A stretch of DNA of 64,000 nt, taken from assembly GCA_963585895.1 (NCBI GenBank), contig OY757917.1, forward strand, positions 104,202,346 to 104,266,345, written 5' to 3'. Of this stretch, positions 53,110 through 63,925 are shown one piece after another. Source of the DNA: Sepioteuthis lessoniana. Its lineage: Eukaryota; Mollusca; Cephalopoda; Myopsida; Loliginidae. Below the pieces are notes generated by a model, which saw only the letters and a list, made by a program, of their open reading frames with translations, ran no database searches and had not been told where the DNA came from. The translations under genes were made by a program, and so were the position numbers. How positions within the stretch are numbered: position 1 is the stretch's first letter; each line of letters starts with the position of its first letter.

Positions 53110-53112
<3 letters not shown>

Positions 53113-53257
53113 GCTAAGCTTAATAATCAGCTGCAAGGAATGTTATAATAGTACAAGTATGTAATGGAAAAGTAAATAAAAAGATATATTTTCGATTGTA
53201 GAACAAATAAAGTGATATTGCAATTAAATACGCTCAGAAGGAAATGAATGTTGGAAG

Positions 53258-53500
53258 GTTTGGTTTGGGTTCTTTGTTTAATGGCATATCAACCTTTGTG
53301 GGTTATTTAATGCCGAAGCTATTCTCCTAGAAGAACAGTAGTGGTACTATTTAATCCATAGCTAGGAGGACAAGTGGGTTCATACGTTTCCCAGGGGTAT
53401 TTGCCTGAAAGTGAACGTAATAACGAGACTGGAGTACGAATTCGCTTACTATGGTTCGGCAGACCATCGCTTTAACCATTACACAACGAGGGCACCCCCA
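53258..53500 (-). repeat. SINE, family C, well preserved
   Basis: GGTTCTTTGTTTAATGGCAT, ATCAACCTTTGTGGGTTATT, CTATTCTCCTAGAAGAACAG, TATTTGCCTGAAAGTGAACG, CATCGCTTTAACCATTACAC and ACGAGGGCACC. Confidence 0.9.
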
Positions 53501-54144
53501 CCCAATGGTGGAAGGTAAATGAAATTAACTCAATAATGACAAAGTTTTAGCAGTATTAGAAAATTTTCTGATGCATATTGAGGGTTAGTCTATTTTATAT
53601 CTTTATTTATGAGATTTAAATTGGTTTCAACTTATATAAAAATATGGATAAATTCATCTGTGATTTAAATGGTTAAAAATGTATTTTTAATAATCTAGGA
53701 GGAAAAATATTTCTTGAATAATTTTAGTTTAGATTTTTCAAAATTTTGCGTAGCAAATCATATTGTATCAAAGAAATGTCGCATTCAAAATTAAGGCGCT
53801 GATTGATTCAAATTTCAAAGGTTCTGGAATTCTCTTTTTGGCACAAAAACTCGCTCTTTTGTTTTACATGAGCTCCGGTGCCATTCACCAAGAAGGGTAC
53901 ACTTATATTTCTTTATTTTACAAAATGAGCCAATCCTTTATTCAAAACTCTTTTTACATCTTTGGTTTTTCTTATCTAGTAAACTTAAATAACACATGTC
54001 TCATATTCTACTGAATATTTCTATCAGAACTTTGAAAACTATATGAAATACACACCCACCCTTTCCATGACTTTTCTAATAAAATAAATTGCATTTATTC
54101 ACTAACATTATACGTTTCCTCACAAACGCTCGTCAATCGCAGGT
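53501..54144. other. No gene called
   Basis: The frame at 53763-54014 (83 residues) has no known motif. AT-rich. Confidence 0.4.
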
Positions 54145-54600
54145 TGGTTCGGTTGGGTTGGGTTGGGTTGGGTTAGGATTTATGGCATATCAACCATTGT
54201 AGGTTATTCAATGCCAAAACCTGTATATGAATAAAAATTAGAGATATATGATTTGTAAACATTTTTTGTACATAACATTCTTAAACGATTCGGAACTCTT
54301 ATTTTTTGGCACACAGTTAAATGGTTTCAGGTATTTTTATATAACAGTCACAATTCAGCATCAGATATTCGTTTGCATAGTTTGTTCTATTTGACACATA
54401 GATAGGATCCTATCAGGTGCTACCACTCCGGGTCAGAGTGAACTTAGGAGCAATGAAAATGAAGGAATGCACCACATTCCTCAAATCTCTAAGGCTCGTC
54501 ATCAGTTTGTTTAATGTCCTCTCTAGGACGCTCGTAGGGAGGATTACATCTCTCCAGAGATGTAGTCAGTGTATTCTATTATCCTAGCCGACTGTGCCTT
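54145..54600 (-). repeat. Interspersed repeat, family D, with a (GGGTT)n tail
   Basis: Opens with GGTTGGTTCGG and several GGGTT units at 54150-54175, then ATTTATGGCATATCAACCAT and GTAGGTTATTCAATGCC. The body is CATAGATAGGATCCTATCAG, TGCTACCACTCCGGGTCAGA, CTCGTAGGGAGGATTACATC and CCTAGCCGACTGTGCC. The GGGTT run is the terminal simple repeat of this copy, which varies from copy to copy. Confidence 0.82.
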
Positions 54601-55400
54601 CACTCGGAGGGTTGTAACTATGGACATTTGAACTTACTTATGATATCGAGACTTCTTATTATATTTTCAAGGTAAGAATTGTAAATAATCAACACTGTAG
54701 GTATTGACAAGTCTTAGTTTAGTCTGTCGTTGGATTACACTATAAGAGCCCTCAAGTTTGTAGTACACGATCAATAGATTATTTGATTCTGAACAACTAT
54801 CAACTAGGCATTCATCTTTTGAATACTAAAGGGGTTTGGTTGCTTCCGTGGCGTTATGGCCCAGTTTGATCCCATAAAGCATAATTTCACGAATTAGACT
54901 ACGTTACATATTTATATGTACGGCTTTCAAATCACACAGGGAGTAAAGCAATGCTTAACATGTCAGCGCACCAACTACTACCAAACTACCAACTCCTGCG
55001 AGTACGTCACACGGCTTGAACTGCTTCAATAACGGGATATATAAGTTGCTGACTAGCACTTACCAAACATTTAGAAAATATTTAACTAACCCTAATAGGG
55101 TTTCTTTTGACAATGGCATATAAATATTTGAAGGTTTGTAAAATAACTAGGGACTTTAGTCAGTTATTTTAGTTATAAATTGTTTTCTAGCTAAACTTTC
55201 GTAACTAAAGTTCGTACTAGCAGGTTTTCTATTTGGAAAGGTCAGCACTTGCGTTGACCTTTTTTTTTTGCGTACACATAGCAATCATGTCAAAATAAGC
55301 GCAATAAATTTCTTTTAGAATCAACTGTAAGCAAAATATATTAAGACAGATAGTTAAATAGATATCAACAGTTATTTCCCAATGAGGTGTCACTGAAAAA
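54601..55400. other. No gene seen
   Basis: AT-rich. Contains a short palindrome AACCCTAATAGGGTT at about 55087-55101. Unassigned. Confidence 0.4.
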
Positions 55401-55789
55401 TTTAGCGATTACGTGTAATTAAGGAATAATTTTTACATAAAAGAGAGATTCGATGACGCTACGGTAGTCACTTGGACCAAAAGCAGTCGAGTCGGAGTCA
55501 GGGTGAGACAGATGACGAAGAGGCCCCTTGGTTGGGTGGTTTGGTAAAAAAGAAATGACTAAGTCTGTGGTTGTCCGTTTTGTCTCGCATAGTAGATAGT
55601 CTCTGTCTATAACGCATTCCTTTAACTCTCTCTCTCTTTTCGTCGACTTCGGCAAATGTTGCCGGTCGAAATAAACTTTCGTGTCGTGAAACTGAATGGT
55701 TTTTGTATTGTGCTATATCAAAACCTTTGACTTGGTACCGTGGGGTTAAGTAGTGTTTATTTGGTGCCGTGTTGGCACCTGCAGCGTTA
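55401..55789 (+). mobile_element. Possible LTR-like fossil end (family uncertain)
   Basis: A less AT-rich block with a CTCTCTCTCTTTTCGTCGAC patch, a CGAAATAAACTTTCGTGTCG polyadenylation-type stretch, and a TTGGTGCCGTGTTGGCACC end. The layout resembles the 3' part of a long terminal repeat, but no partner or coding part is present. Fossil; tentative. Confidence 0.25.
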
Positions 55790-55985
55790 CAGATAATTGT
55801 ATGCCAAAACCATCCTTGTAGAAGGACAGTAGTGGTACTATTTAATCTGTAACTGGGGGAATTGAGGCGTTCCTACATTGCCGTAATGGTAATAGTCAGT
55901 ACGGGAACTTGTTAGCAGGACTGGAGTTCAAACTTCTTTACAAAGCAATCTTGCACGGTAGCCTCTTCACCACTGAGACTCTTCC
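55790..55985 (-). repeat. SINE, family C, partial
   Basis: GTATGCCAAAACCATCCTTG, TAGAAGGACAGTAGTGGTAC and TGGAGTTCAAACTTCTTTAC (head side). The terminal block is missing. Confidence 0.7.
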
Positions 55986-56546
55986 TCACACGAGTAGATT
56001 AAAACACATTGTCTTTTTTTTAGATATTTTTTTGATGAAGATGAGCCTTTCTTTATTCCACTGTTTATGCATCTGCTTTTACTCGTGTATATCACTCACT
56101 GTTTTCATCGAACGCAAGGCCAACACCAAGTGCATTTTGGTAAATGCACTATAGAACCATTGCTTCCTTGTATAAATGCAATCGAAATAAGGTTAAATCG
56201 AATTAAACTTTGGATGACGAGCGAATGAGAGCAGAGAAGCCTCTGGCTAATAATCAACGCAAAAGTTAATTACAACAGTCTGCCACTCAATCCCAAGACA
56301 TTGCATAATAAATTACACGCCTTTGGCATGTTCGTCCAGGTGTGTAGATAAAGTGAATTACTTGACTCGCTCAAATAATTTCAGCTTGAGTGACAGATCA
56401 TCCCTTTGGCCGTTCCATACAAAGACATCCCTTAATCGACTTATGAACCAAAGTATATACAATTTTACAAGAATTTTAAACCACGGTATATTTTCATTTT
56501 TAGATTCTGTATAAAGAAAAAAAAAACGAAGCTTTACATTGTATGT
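55986..56546. other. No gene called
   Basis: A frame at 55909-56154 starts in the SINE and has no motif. Otherwise unassigned. Confidence 0.4.
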
Positions 56547-56760
56547 TTGTTAGTTGGTTTCTTTGTTTAATGACATATCAACCTTCCTGGTTTATTTAAT
56601 GCCAAAACCATCCTTGTAGAAGAAAATCATTGGTACTGTTTAACCCATACCTAGGGGAATAAAAGTAGTTCTTGCCTTTTCCATTCTGGTACCGAATAGC
56701 GTCACAGGAGATCGAACTCAGTTCCCCCTAATTCTTTATGGAGAAGTTACTTTGCCAGTG
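56547..56760 (-). repeat. SINE, family C
   Basis: GGTTTCTTTGTTTAATGACA, TATCAACCTTCCTGGTTTAT, CCAAAACCATCCTTGTAGAA and TTTAACCCATACCTAGG, with a degraded head. Confidence 0.82.
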
Positions 56761-57502
56761 AAGCATAGAATACGCCGACTGTATCGTCGTCAGAGCGATA
56801 AGATCTCTCAATACTGGGTGACCTCGAAATGTTACTAAGATACTTCATATAATGATGCTCCGGCTCTGGAAGTCTAATCAGTGTGATGTACCCTTTCATT
56901 GCTGTTTCTTTCAGGTACACATAAACCAGGTACACAACGTCTATTGATGGGTCAAATAGATCTGTTTAAAGATATTTGCATTTTATCAGACCGTTAGACA
57001 TCTCGATGGAATTAATTAAAAAGGTGTCACATTTTTCCGGATTCATTTCCTCCTCTAAAACAATTTTCTACTGGCTCGGTTGACTAGGGCTGCAGAATAC
57101 ACTGACTGCATCTCTGCAGAGTGGTAAAACTCGTTCAACGAGTGTCCTGTGGCCCAGTCAGTAGGGGCTACAGAATACACAGGCTGCTTCTCTGCAGAAG
57201 GGGAAAAAATTCCCCAACGAATATCCTAGATATGACACTAAGCAATTTTATGTCGAGGCTCCAGTAATGCTGGAGCTTTGGGGAATACAGAGTACCTATT
57301 TATTGCCATCGCTCCCAGGTCAGCGAGGTAACACCTGATAGAGTCCTATCCATAGGTCAAATAGAACTGTTTGACTTTTAAACCGTATTTTTGCTAAACT
57401 CAATTGTTTGAAATAGAACTGTTTTTAAAATTGAAACTATGTACTTATGTTTAACTGAATTGTTTGAAATATAATTGTTTTGACTTGTATTATTTGAAAG
57501 AG

Positions 57503-57505
<3 letters not shown>
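56761..57505 (+). repeat. Family D repeats, several bodies in a row plus minisatellite
   Basis: An old body (about 56765-56960, ending CTATTGATGGGTCAAATAGA) is followed by a partial unit (57070-57155) and a full body at 57150-57370: GGCCCAGTCAGTAGGGGCTA, GGGGAATACAGAGTACCTAT and CATCGCTCCCAGG. ~50-bp minisatellite units (CTAAACTCAATTGTTTGAAA type) then run to about 57500. The row suggests repeated insertion or local duplication. Confidence 0.75.

Positions 57506-57507
<2 letters not shown>

Positions 57508-57551
<44 letters not shown>
57508..57551. repeat. (TA)n microsatellite
   Basis: Follows the minisatellite of the family D repeat. Confidence 0.95.
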
Positions 57552-57554
<3 letters not shown>

Positions 57555-58001
57555 CAGTATTTATTCATTAATACAAATTTTGTTGAATATAATAGATTTT
57601 TTTCTGTTTACATATTTTCTTGTTGATCCTTTCATATTGTGGTATTGATTTTAAAGTATTCGGCGGGAATTGATTGATATATTTTCCATAATTGTTTATT
57701 TCCCTAGTACTTTCTGCTCGACTTTGGGCCATCATCAGTGGATGATGTATCACAAAAGTGGTGTAACTTTTGTATGTACTTTTAAAATTGTTCTATGAAT
57801 ATTGTTAGTAGCTAAAGACATTTAAGTACATTAGCACTGGTTTGAAAATTATTTCTATTAAGTTTGGGTTGCATGTTTCTTATATGTAGTGCTTCGAGCA
57901 TCTGTAGTTTTTGTTTGTTATTTTGATGTTCTAATATTGTTGTGTTTTCGGTGAGAATTGTCCGTAATTGTGTTGTTGGGCACGAATGTTTTTAAAAATG
58001 T

Positions 58002-58009
<8 letters not shown>
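57552..58009. other. AT-rich segment with a weak hammerhead-like motif
   Basis: On the minus strand, at about 57746-57708, it reads CCACTGATGATGGCCCAAAG then TCGAGCAGAAAG. The CTGATGA and GAAA blocks are present but the intervening stem is poor. Nothing else recognised. Confidence 0.35.

Positions 58010-58058
<49 letters not shown>
58010..58058. repeat. (TA)n microsatellite
   Basis: A pure TA tract next to a SINE-like block. Confidence 0.95.
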
Positions 58059-58059
<1 letters not shown>

Positions 58060-58062
<3 letters not shown>

Positions 58063-58300
58063 GGCTTCAAGGGTCCTACGTGTCTAGCCACACTGAAGAG
58101 TTCTGATAGAACGAAACAGACTGTCTGTGGATGACAATATATACGCTCCCCAGTGGGGGTTGAGCAATCTGGCGAAGGAATTTTCTGCCGCCGCTCGCAT
58201 AATGCAAATCTCTTCGAAAGAATTGAGTACTCTGGCACCCGATAAGATATAAATATATAAACAAACGGACGCTGCTGCGGCTGTTGCTACATAAAGACCT
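58060..58300 (+). repeat. SINE family F, 3' part
   Basis: CCGGCTTCAAGGGTCCTACG, TGTCTAGCCACACTGAAGAG, TTCTGATAGAACGAAACAG and GTGGATGACAATATATACGC, as in the 58326 copy but extending further. The tRNA-like head is cut off by the TA tract. Confidence 0.75.
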
Positions 58301-58325
58301 TATAATTCCTTTAGCTAACGTGGTA

Positions 58326-58470
58326 CGCTTGTTGGCCGAGCGGTCTGATACTAAGTCTAACGTAAAGTTGGATGGGTTTCGATCCCAGCTTCAAGCATCC
58401 TACGTGTCTAGCCACACAGAAGATTTCTGATAGAACGAAACAGTCTGTCTGGGGATGACAATATATACAT
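58326..58470 (+). repeat. tRNA-headed SINE, family F
   Basis: The head CTTGTTGGCCGAGCGGTCTG and GGGTTTCGATCCCAGC (A and B boxes) at 58329-58390, then CATCCTACGTGTCTAGCCAC, AGATTTCTGATAGAACGAAA and GGGGATGACAATATATACAT. The body repeats the block 300 bases upstream in the same orientation. Confidence 0.82.
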
Positions 58471-58486
58471 ATATATATATATATAT

Positions 58487-58545
58487 GGATTTGGTATTGA
58501 ATAACCGACAATGATTGATATGCCATAAAACCAAACCAATCTTCT
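58487..58545 (+). repeat. Terminal block of a family C/D repeat
   Basis: GGATTTGGTATTGAATAACC, GACAATGATTGATATGCCAT and AAAACCAAACC. A solitary tail. Confidence 0.7.
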
Positions 58546-58751
58546 ACTCTGAAGTTAAAAACATTAAGCAAACTATCTTCCCAGGCCACATTTTCGACGA
58601 ACAAATAAATCGCACGATTACAACTCTAATTGCAATGAAATTAAAAACAAACAACATTGAAAAAAAGAAAGCACATTAAACTGTTTCATTACCAGATGCA
58701 CAAACACCATGAACTTGATAAAATAGCTCTAAAAGATCTAATTAGTAATAA

Positions 58752-59035
58752 CATGTGGTGTAATGGTTATCGTCGTAGGAAATGGACACGGCGACACGAG
58801 TTCAAATCCTGGCCGAGACTAATTGCATTTCACATAGCACTAATACCCTTGGGAAAGGTATGAATCCAATTATTCTCCCTCCAACTATGGATAAATAGTA
58901 GGGCAGACTAGGTTCTTCAGCCTTGGTGAGGCAACTAGTCTAGGAGAAGGAAAACTCTGATTTCAAACCTGTTAAACTCCGCTTTAAAATTGACCTTGTG
59001 TCTTATCCTGCCCGAGCGGAGGCGTTGGTAAACAT
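58752..59035 (+). repeat. SINE, family B, well preserved
   Basis: ATGTGGTGTAATGGTTATCG head, ACGAGTTCAAATCCTGGCCG, ATACCCTTGGGAAAGGTATG, TAGGAGAAGGAAAACTCTGA and TGCCCGAGCGGAGGCGTTGG. Confidence 0.92.
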
Positions 59036-59560
59036 GTCCTGATTGACTCAAACAATAAGATAAAACTAATTATATATTATCCAAAATTCAATACAACTAA
59101 ACTTGTCATCTCTAATTACTTCTCTTTTTCGACAAGTTACTTCTGTTTAATCAATGTAGTATAGCAGTTTAATTGTCTAGCGGAAGGCTTCTTTAATAAA
59201 ATAAGTACCAACATATCTAACATTTGGCCCATTTGACACTAGTTCCATATCTGAACATCTAAAAACATATTCGTGCCCAACCTTCAAATACAGAACAATT
59301 ATCTCTGAAAACATCACCATATTATAGAAAGAAAAACAAAAACTACAAATTCTTGAGATTCTTTATATAAAGATTAACAAACCTTCGTTAAACAAGATCA
59401 ATTTCGAATAAAGCAGCCACTTTCTGAAACACCTTTAACATTTTTCCGCCAATTCCACCCCCAGAAAGGTTTTTCCTTTCAATAAATTCTTCTTTAACTT
59501 GTGCTTCCACCTACTCTTTAATACATCACTCTATAAGTCCTTGGCCTAACTAATAAAACA
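59036..59560. other. No gene seen
   Basis: AT-rich unassigned DNA. Confidence 0.4.
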
Positions 59561-59564
59561 ACTT

Positions 59565-60145
59565 TTAAGCAAAATTCAACTTTATTCATCAACAAAGTTT
59601 ACTTCTAGGGTGATGAATTGATTCCAATGCTTCTCTAACAACTTAATGCCTTTTTTTAGAATGATTTGTCTTTGGCCTTGAAATACACCTCAGTTTCACT
59701 TTTTCATTGGAGCCAAATCTCTTTCCCTAAAACATTCTTTTGAGTTCTGCAACTGCAAGTTGTCTGTGAGGATCTGGAGAATTGGGTTGGTACGGAAGTA
59801 ATTTGAAGTGCAATTCCTGAAGTTTTGCCATCTTTACAATCGACTTGTGACATGGTGCATAGTCTTGGTAAACGAGCACATTTTTCTTTGTGATTTGTGA
59901 CTTTTCTTTGGCGATTTCTTCTTTCAAACACCCCAGTAATGCTATATTATATTCGCTATTAATTTGCTATTTCAAGGTAAATACTTGCGTCTTTGGTCGC
60001 TTTGGGCCGCTTTCACCTGCAGCTGTCAACTCAGCTGAGAGCCCATTTGAGTGAAGTGGTGGATCCAAGTTTCATCCATTGTCAAATATTTACGCAAGAA
60101 CTCCCTTTAGTTGCGTTAAAACAGATGCTAACAACTCTCTGGATC
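59565..60145 (-). pseudogene. Mariner-like transposase relic
   Basis: The minus strand gives VKTSI/LLASVLTQLK-type remnants, then LSAELTAAGESGPKRPKTQV (family WTAAGESAPKKAKT). The best frame is LKEEIAKEKSQITKKNVLVY, QDYAPCHKSIVKMAKLQELH and FKLLPYQPNSPDP. QDYAPCHKS corresponds to the second catalytic block (QDNAPAHKS) and PNSPDP to the start of the third (PYSPDLAPSD), where the third catalytic residue is lost in the altered sequence. It differs from the mariner of 13321/31208, so it is a second mariner family. No terminal repeats found. Confidence 0.75.
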
Positions 60146-60174
60146 GTCGACTCGTTATTGTTTTGATATTTAAA

Positions 60175-60525
60175 CTGCGTCCTCATACAAAACTTAACTG
60201 TTTGAAATAGAACTGTTTTGACATTGAAACTGTAATTACGCTAAACTGAATTGCTTGAAATCGAACTGTTTTGAGATTTAACAGTGTGTGGACAAAAGCC
60301 GTACTTATTCTAAACTAAACTGTTTGAATTATATCTATTTGACTAAACTGAATAGCTTGAAATAGAAATGATTTTGATAATCAAAATGTGTACTGATGCA
60401 AAATTGAATTGTTTGAAATTGAACGGATTATTTGTATGAAAATTGATTTAGCGTTAAATAACCTACAAATCCTGATATGCCATGAAACCAAGACAACCAA
60501 CCAATTTAAAATAGGAAGAAGCAAA
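60175..60525 (+). repeat. Family D repeat, minisatellite and terminal block
   Basis: About five ~50-bp units (AACTGTTTGAAATAGAACTG, TTTTGACATTGAAACTGTAA type), then GATTTAGCGTTAAATAACCT, ACAAATCCTGATATGCCATG and AAACCAAGACAACC. Confidence 0.85.
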
Positions 60526-61175
60526 GTTGTTGTATATTGACCTTCGACCCGGCCAAACATGCCATTCCAAAATGATGCACCGGAAGGAAGTGACACATTC
60601 CGATGGCAGTTATGAGAAGAAATCGCGTAGGCGGGCTTGGCTGACAATATGGGACAAGGTAAAATCCCATGGTACACTCATAGACTGATGCACCGTAAGA
60701 GAGTGACCTGTGAACTGCATGACAGTTATTTCCGCTTGATGACGATCAAACATGCCATTCTAAAGATTGAGTGGGCGATTGAACTATTATATAACTCGGT
60801 GAAGACAGGAAGTCAATTAGTTGGATATCAGATGAGTTAGAGACAAGATGTGGTAGAGAAAGCCACCACCCGGCAAATGGGGCCCTCGGGACCCCCAGTG
60901 AGTTTGGAGATCCGTTGGTGACAAGATGCAGTAGAGAAAGCCCGCATCCAGCAGAGTGGGCCCCCAGGCCTCCGGTTGAGCAGTCCTGGAGAACAAGAAA
61001 GACACAAAGCTGATGGCCATAAGAGTGGGGGTCAATATATCGCAGTTCTGTTCGATCTCCAACTCCCTCTCACACACAAACCTTTCAAATAAAGTGATAG
61101 GTATATTTTTTAAAGAAGTCTTCGCTCGTCTTCATTTTGTCGTTGTGTTCTGCATGAATCTGCATATGAGTAAGC
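60525..61175 (+). mobile_element. Probable solo LTR-like fossil (relative of 40150-40630)
   Basis: Shares with the 40-kb block TATTGACC...CCCGGCCAA at the start, TTATATAAC, TGGGCCCCCAGGCC, CCATAAGAGTGGGGGTCAAT, GCAGTTCTGTTC, CAAATAAAGTGA and the GCTCGTCTTCA end. It is longer because segments are repeated inside it. No coding region adjoins it. Fossil; fairly old given the divergence between the two. Confidence 0.45.
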
Positions 61176-61539
61176 AACGAAGTGTCTGTCCTATTTAATC
61201 AAACATGTTTATATATACTAAGTTGAGCTAATTGTTTTGCAGTATGTTGGTACGAGCTACTTTACTGCTTGTACCAACATCACATGACAGAAGCTGTTCA
61301 AGCCATGATAAATATCCACAATGGTTGACTTTGAGTATGATTTGAAATCTTCACAGTTGAACATGCCATAATCTTATTAGGGAACTTATACTTTATAAGT
61401 TCAAACTGCACCAAAATATTAGAAAACCTTTGAACCACACTTGTATTATAATGGAACTTGTGGAAATATATTGACTGAAACAGTTTATACTATCCCCGAT
61501 TTTAACATGTTGAAAATTGTCAGAATTATAAGATTTGCT
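61176..61539. other. No gene seen
   Basis: AT-rich unassigned DNA. A short inverted pair GTTGGTACGAGCTA and TGCTTGTACCAACA lies at about 61247-61282. Confidence 0.45.
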
Positions 61540-61720
61540 GATTTGATTGATTGATTAATGACTTTAACGGCATGTCAACCCTTCTGGTGTTATTTTATGC
61601 TTAAAGGTCAATTGTATACATATTTTGATGGATTGATTTAGGACTTTAACGGCATGTCAAACCTTCAGGTGTTATTTTATGCCTAAAGGTCAATTGTCTA
61701 CATTGTTTATATAAACTTTA
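61540..61720 (-). repeat. Family E terminal part, duplicated in tandem
   Basis: GACTTTAACGGCATGTCAAC, CCTTCTGGTGTTATTTTATG and CTTAAAGGTCAATTGT at 61560, then again at 61643 as GACTTTAACGGCATGTCAAA, CCTTCAGGTGTTATTTTATG and CCTAAAGGTCAATTGT. The period is about 83 bp. Confidence 0.85.
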
Positions 61721-61829
61721 TTTGTTTTTGCATACAATAATATGATATGAAACAAATGAAGAAATTGAAGATTTTGAAAGCAAACTTCTTTTAAAATGAA
61801 TTTCATCTTTTATTATTTAAAAGAACTGA

Positions 61830-62480
61830 TTTGGTTTGGTTTGGTTTGATTTGGTTTTATGGCATATCAACCGTTTTAGGTTATTTAACGCCAAATCCAT
61901 TTTTATGTAAATAATTAGTACTATTTCAAACAATTCAGTTTAGCATGAATACGCAGTTTGTCAAAAACATTTCTATTTCAAACTATTCAGTTTATTCAAG
62001 CAGTTATTTATAACAATTCAGTTTAGTGTAAGCACAGTTTCAATGTCAAAAAACTGTTCAATTTCAAATAATTCAGTTTAATTGTCAAAAACATTTCTAT
62101 TTCAAGCAATTCAGTTCAATCAAACAATTCAGTTTAGCATAAGTATGACGTTATATCTATTTTAAATTTAGTTTAGTATAAGTATGAGGTTATATCTATT
62201 TTAAATAGATATAACGTCATACTTATGCTAAACTGAATTGTTTGATTAGACTGAATTGCTTGAAATAGAAATGTTTTTGACAATTAAACCGTACTTACAT
62301 TTAAACTGCGGGCTTATGCTAAACAATGGCAATGAAGGGGTGCTTCGTATTCCTCAAGGCCCCAGCATTACTGGGACCTCACCATCAGACTGTTTAGTGT
62401 CATACACTCATTGAGTGGAGGGGGGACTCTGCAGAGGTGCGGTCAGTGTATTATACAATCCCAGCCGACTGGGCAATTAA
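61830..62480 (-). repeat. Family D repeat with minisatellite and an internal palindrome
   Basis: Opens GGTTTGGTTTGGTTTGATTT, GGTTTTATGGCATATCAACC and GTTATTTAACGCC. Minisatellite units at 61910-62160 are followed by an inverted stretch (see findings), then the body GCAATGAAGGGGTGCTTCGT, ACCTCACCATCAGACTGTTT and CCCAGCCGACTGGGCAA. Confidence 0.85.
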
Positions 62481-62621
62481 GAGAACTGAACATTTTTTTA
62501 AAATTAAAATCCGATAATTAAACGATATTTCTTTAAATAAAAAAAAGAAAGAAAAAGAACGGTTTCCAGACATCGAGAAAGTTAGTGATTTTAATTCATA
62601 CCAAGTTAGTATTTGTGTACT

Positions 62622-62745
62622 TTGGTTTTATTGTTGCTAAGGGCATATCAACCTTATGGGGTCATTTATTGTCTTAGCTATTCTTCTAGAAGAATAGCAG
62701 TGATACTATTTTACTCATGGTTTGGTGATTATGGAGTTTGATACC
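62622..62745 (-). repeat. SINE, family C, partial
   Basis: TTGCTAAGGGCATATCAACC, TTATGGGGTCATTTATTGTC, TTCTAGAAGAATAGCAGTGA. Cut by the family A SINE that follows. Confidence 0.7.
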
Positions 62746-62749
62746 TTCT

Positions 62750-62959
62750 CCAATGGCCCGGGATACCGGTGTTCAATCCCAGGTCTAGTAATACCAAAGA
62801 TTAAAAATGGTACTTGATGCCGGCTTGTTTAACACAGAATTATGAGGCATGGATCACAGGTAAAGGGGAGCAATCCAGGGAAAGAAATAGTGGCTTACCC
62901 TACATCTCGCTATAGTATCTAATGAAAAGTGAATCTCTACTACGGTTGCTAAATTTACT

Positions 62960-62960
<1 letters not shown>
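62750..62960 (+). repeat. SINE, family A, 5'-truncated
   Basis: CCGGTGTTCAATCCCAGGTC (B box), ATGGTACTTGATGCCGGCTT, AAAGGGGAGCAATCCAGGGA and ACTACGGTTGCTAAATTTAC. Confidence 0.82.

Positions 62961-63016
<56 letters not shown>
62959..63016. repeat. (TA)n microsatellite
   Basis: Directly follows the 3' end of the family A SINE. Confidence 0.95.
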
Positions 63017-63019
<3 letters not shown>

Positions 63020-63345
63020 GTAATGTGAAAGTGAACGTAAGTGTTCGATTGGAAGTGGAACTCGTTTACATCGAGGCCGCAGACAAGCACTTTAGCCATC
63101 ACACCACAGGGATTTCTTGTTTGCTTTGGTTGTTTAATAGCATATCAACCTTTGTGGGTTTATCTAATGCCCAAACCATCCTTGCCGAAGAGTATTTGTG
63201 GTACTATTTAACCTCATAGCTGGAGTGGAAGAAAATGGTTCATACCTTTCCCAAGGGTATTAGTATGAAAATTTATGCAATACCGTGACTTGAATTCTTT
63301 ATCAACGATATATAAGTTCAGCATGTTAGCCCCAACACCTTCCCC
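63017..63345 (-). repeat. SINE family C copies (head fragment, then a second copy)
   Basis: 63017-63113 holds a reversed head fragment (GTGAAAGTGAACGTAAGTGT, CACTTTAGCCATCACACCAC). 63120-63345 holds a second copy with GTTTAATAGCATATCAACCT, CCAAACCATCCTTGCCGAAG and CCTTTCCCAAGGGTATTAGT. Confidence 0.78.
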
Positions 63346-63475
63346 AGTGAGTGTCTCTAAAAGTTTTGAAGCGAGGTGGAAAAAATATTTCCAAATCAAT
63401 TTCTATCCATCTGGTCTTAGACCGAAATCAACTGAGCCGTGTAAGAATTTGTCAGTGAAAAAAAACCCACTATAT

Positions 63476-63621
63476 AGACGCGTCAGTGCTGGTTGACCAG
63501 CCAGAACTTATTTACTTTGGCTCTGTGCAGACACAGGATGTAATTTGGAAGACCTGCCGGAAGCGATGGATAATAGGGACAGATGGAGAGATATTCAGGG
63601 AAATCCGTGCTGTCAGCGGGA

Positions 63622-63654
<33 letters not shown>

Positions 63655-63655
63655 T
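63476..63655 (+). pseudogene. RTE-type LINE, 3' end fragment
   Basis: GTCAGTGCTGGTTGACCAGC (GRASVGRPART), CTCTGTGCAGACACAGGATG, GAAGACCTGCCGGAAGCGAT and AATCCGTGCTGTCAGCGGGA, then about ten GAT units. Confidence 0.85.
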
Positions 63656-63689
63656 TTTATGAGTATTACAATCTTGTGACTAGAAATTC

Positions 63690-63925
63690 GACGACGCTGT
63701 CAGTGAAGCTAATAATATGCTGACTGTAGCCCTTGACTAGACCCGCCAAGGTGAATTCTGGGTATGACACTTAACTAACTACATCTAGTGGTGGAATTCC
63801 TATTCTGGAGATGAGAGTATGCAGTATCCATTCATTGTCCTTGCTCCTGGGTCCACTTTGACCGGGGTGGCAATACATTTTTGGATCTGATCTAAGGGTG
63901 AATTACACCTGTTTTAGAATTATTT
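63690..63925 (+). repeat. Family D repeat, body part, diverged
   Basis: GCTGACTGTAGCCC, GGTATGACACTTAACTAACT, GCAGTATCCATTCATTGTCC, TTGCTCCTGGGTCCACTTTG and TCTGATCTAAGGGTGAATTA, in family D order. Confidence 0.65.

Noticed and set aside
58329-58390. Possible tRNA gene
   Set aside because: A and B boxes are present, but they are followed by a SINE body repeated 300 bases upstream. I could not fold a full cloverleaf.
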